NCBI GenBank assembly: GCA_947302275.1
Contig: CAMYUW010000011.1
Span: 1-64,000, forward strand
Origin: an uncultured Prevotellaceae bacterium
GTDB taxonomy: Bacteria > Bacteroidota > Bacteroidia > Bacteroidales > Muribaculaceae
DNA: 64,000 bases
Direction: 5' to 3'
How positions within the stretch are numbered: position 1 is the stretch's first letter; every line of letters begins with the position of its first letter. Shown here in pieces: positions 62,697 to 64,000 of this stretch. Position numbers and translations under genes: made by a program. The notes below the pieces were generated by a model. It was not told the DNA's origin. It ran no database searches and saw only the letters and a list, made by a program, of their open reading frames with translations.

Positions 62697-64000
62697 ATGA
62701 TGACTGACAAATTTGACATGACGGCCAAAACCTTCCTTGGGCTGGAGGGTGTGCTTGCCGATGAGTTGCGCGCCCTGGGCGCCGAGGATGTTACCGAGGG
62801 TAACCGTGTGGTTTTCTTCAGGGGTGACAAGGAAATGATGTATAGGGCCAACTTCGCGTGCCGCACGGCTATCCGAGTGCTCAAGCCGTTCCTGACGCTG
62901 AATTCGACGGGTGCCGACGACCTGTATGAGCAGCTCAAGTCATTTGACTGGGAAAAGTTGATGAAAGTCGATACGACTTTCTCGGTCGATGTGACGGCCT
63001 ACAGTGAGAATTTCTCCAACTCGCGATTTGTCACCTATCGTGTGAAGGATGCCATTGCCGACTTCTTTAATGACAAGTATGGCAAGCGCCCCAGCATCCG
63101 CCTCGACAATCCCGACATCCGTCTTGACATCCACATCTCGGGCCGTGACGTGACCCTCTCGCTCGACAGCAGCGGCGATCCGCTGTTCAAGCGTGGCTGG
63201 CGCGTAGCCCAAACCGATGCGCCCATCAACGAGGTGCTGGCCGCGGGCATCATCCTGCTGAGCGGCTGGGACGGCAAGACCGACCTGGTTGACCCCATGT
63301 GCGGCTCGGGCACATTCCTTGTGGAGGCCGCCCTTATCGCTGCCAACATCGCTCCCGGTGTATACCGTGACCACTATGCCTTCCAGCAATGGCCCGACTA
63401 TGACGAGGAGCTGTTTGACAAAATCTACAACGATGACAGCAATGAGCGGGAATTTACCCACAAGATCTATGGCAGCGACATCGAGGGCAAGGCGATTGCC
63501 ATTGCACGCGCCAATGTCAAGAACGCCGGTCTGAACAAGTACATCGAGCTGGAACGCCGCGACTTCAACGAGATCGAGCAAGTGCCCGAGCATGGCACGC
63601 TCATCACCAACCCGCCCTATGGCGAGCGTCTTTCGGTCGAGGATATCGACCAGTTCTACCGTGACCTGGGATTCGCGCTCAAGCACACCTTCAGGGGCTA
63701 TAACGCGTGGCTCATCTGCTACGATAAAGACCAGTACTTCAAGATCGGCCTCAAGCCTTCGGTGAAGTATGCCCTCAATAACGGCGGACTGGACTGCGAG
63801 TTGCTGCAATATGTCATCTTTGAAGGCCGTTATGACGAGTTGCGCGAGCGTGGCGAGCACATCCGCAACGAGGGGTTCCGTGCCAGCGAACGCAGCAAGG
63901 GCAACTACAACAGGGCTGAACGTGGCGACCGTCCACGTCGATTTGAGGGGGATGGCGACCGTCCCCGACGCCGAGACGACGACAGGCGCCGCAGTGATGA
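62697..64000 (+). CDS. THUMP-domain class I SAM-dependent RNA methyltransferase (RlmL N-terminal-like), 3' end outside the window
   Basis: At least 434 codons, open to the right edge. The N-terminal ferredoxin-like/THUMP region (about 1-160; TAKTFLGLEGVLADELRALG) is followed by the UPF0020/RlmL-type methyltransferase domain: SGWDGKTDLVDPMCGSGTFL (SAM loop), GSDIEGKAI, and the NPPYGERL catalytic motif for guanine-N2 methylation. A basic Arg/Asp/Gly-rich tail begins near residue 395 and runs off the window. In E. coli the homologous domain makes m2G2445 in 23S rRNA. ATG at 62697; an immediately following ATG is an equal alternative. Confidence 0.92.
   Translation, partial: MMTDKFDMTAKTFLGLEGVLADELRALGAEDVTEGNRVVFFRGDKEMMYRANFACRTAIRVLKPFLTLNSTGADDLYEQLKSFDWEKLMKVDTTFSVDVTAYSENFSNSRFVTYRVKDAIADFFNDKYGKRPSIRLDNPDIRLDIHISGRDVTLSLDSSGDPLFKRGWRVAQTDAPINEVLAAGIILLSGWDGKTDLVDPMCGSGTFLVEAALIAANIAPGVYRDHYAFQQWPDYDEELFDKIYNDDSNEREFTHKIYGSDIEGKAIAIARANVKNAGLNKYIELERRDFNEIEQVPEHGTLITNPPYGERLSVEDIDQFYRDLGFALKHTFRGYNAWLICYDKDQYFKIGLKPSVKYALNNGGLDCELLQYVIFEGRYDELRERGEHIRNEGFRASERSKGNYNRAERGDRPRRFEGDGDRPRRRDDDRRRSD

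Overview
The window comes from a gut-type member of the Bacteroidales. The evidence is the gene content and order, the Bacteroidetes promoter form (TTTG about 19-22 nt upstream of TAnnTTTG) in front of most transcription units, weak Shine-Dalgarno signals, and many secreted proteins that combine BspA-type leucine-rich repeats, dockerin-like calcium loops and FISUMP/DUF1566-type domains. Muribaculaceae or Prevotellaceae fits best, but the family cannot be proven from this window alone.

Layout: (1) 1-15470, minus strand: the 5' end of serS, then a complete dcw division/cell-wall operon read rsmH-ftsL-ftsI-murE-mraY-murD-ftsW-murG-murC-ftsQ-ftsA-ftsZ. mraZ is absent from its usual first place. 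(2) 15822-22689: lysA (divergent from the dcw operon), an Lrp/AsnC regulator, a GDP-mannose pyrophosphorylase, ssb, an ArgC-like protein lacking its catalytic residues beside argR, and a patatin-like lipase. (3) 22817-39627: an accessory region rich in secreted proteins (dockerin, LRR, DUF285 and FISUMP proteins), a CE1-like esterase, an AtoE-type short-chain fatty acid transporter, and a PI-PLC lipoprotein followed by a beta-barrel protein. (4) 39842-50712: an island downstream of tRNA-Lys(CTT), described below. (5) 50865-64000: a MalY/PatB enzyme, an aspartate aminotransferase-like enzyme, an LpxL-like acyltransferase, a BASS-type transporter, a hotdog thioesterase, a GT4 glycosyltransferase, another LRR/dockerin/cohesin-like protein, pckA, slyD and the start of a THUMP-domain RNA methyltransferase.

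The most notable structure is the tRNA-Lys island. Five direct copies of one 64-bp sequence (the last 13 nt of the tRNA-Lys gene plus its encoded CCA and terminator) occur at 39963, 43942, 45576, 48586 and 50589. By hand alignment they differ from the tRNA-proximal copy at 6, 4, 4, 1 and 0 positions, so divergence grows with distance from the tRNA. They divide the island into four cassettes of about 1.6-4.0 kb carrying one to four genes: DUF4143 ATPase plus GH9 glucanase; a second DUF4143 ATPase; an LRR/dockerin protein; and phage morphogenesis remnants with a small membrane protein. Three copies also share a module of about 120 bp with 10-bp-spaced TGTCA/TGACA motifs and a 22-bp palindrome. 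No integrase is encoded in the window. This reads as successive insertion of small non-autonomous elements at one tRNA site.

Functionally, the dcw operon plus lysA covers meso-DAP peptidoglycan synthesis (MurE keeps the DNPR motif) and divisome assembly. The accessory regions supply surface adhesion or glycan-facing proteins and lipid and carbohydrate hydrolases expected of a gut commensal.
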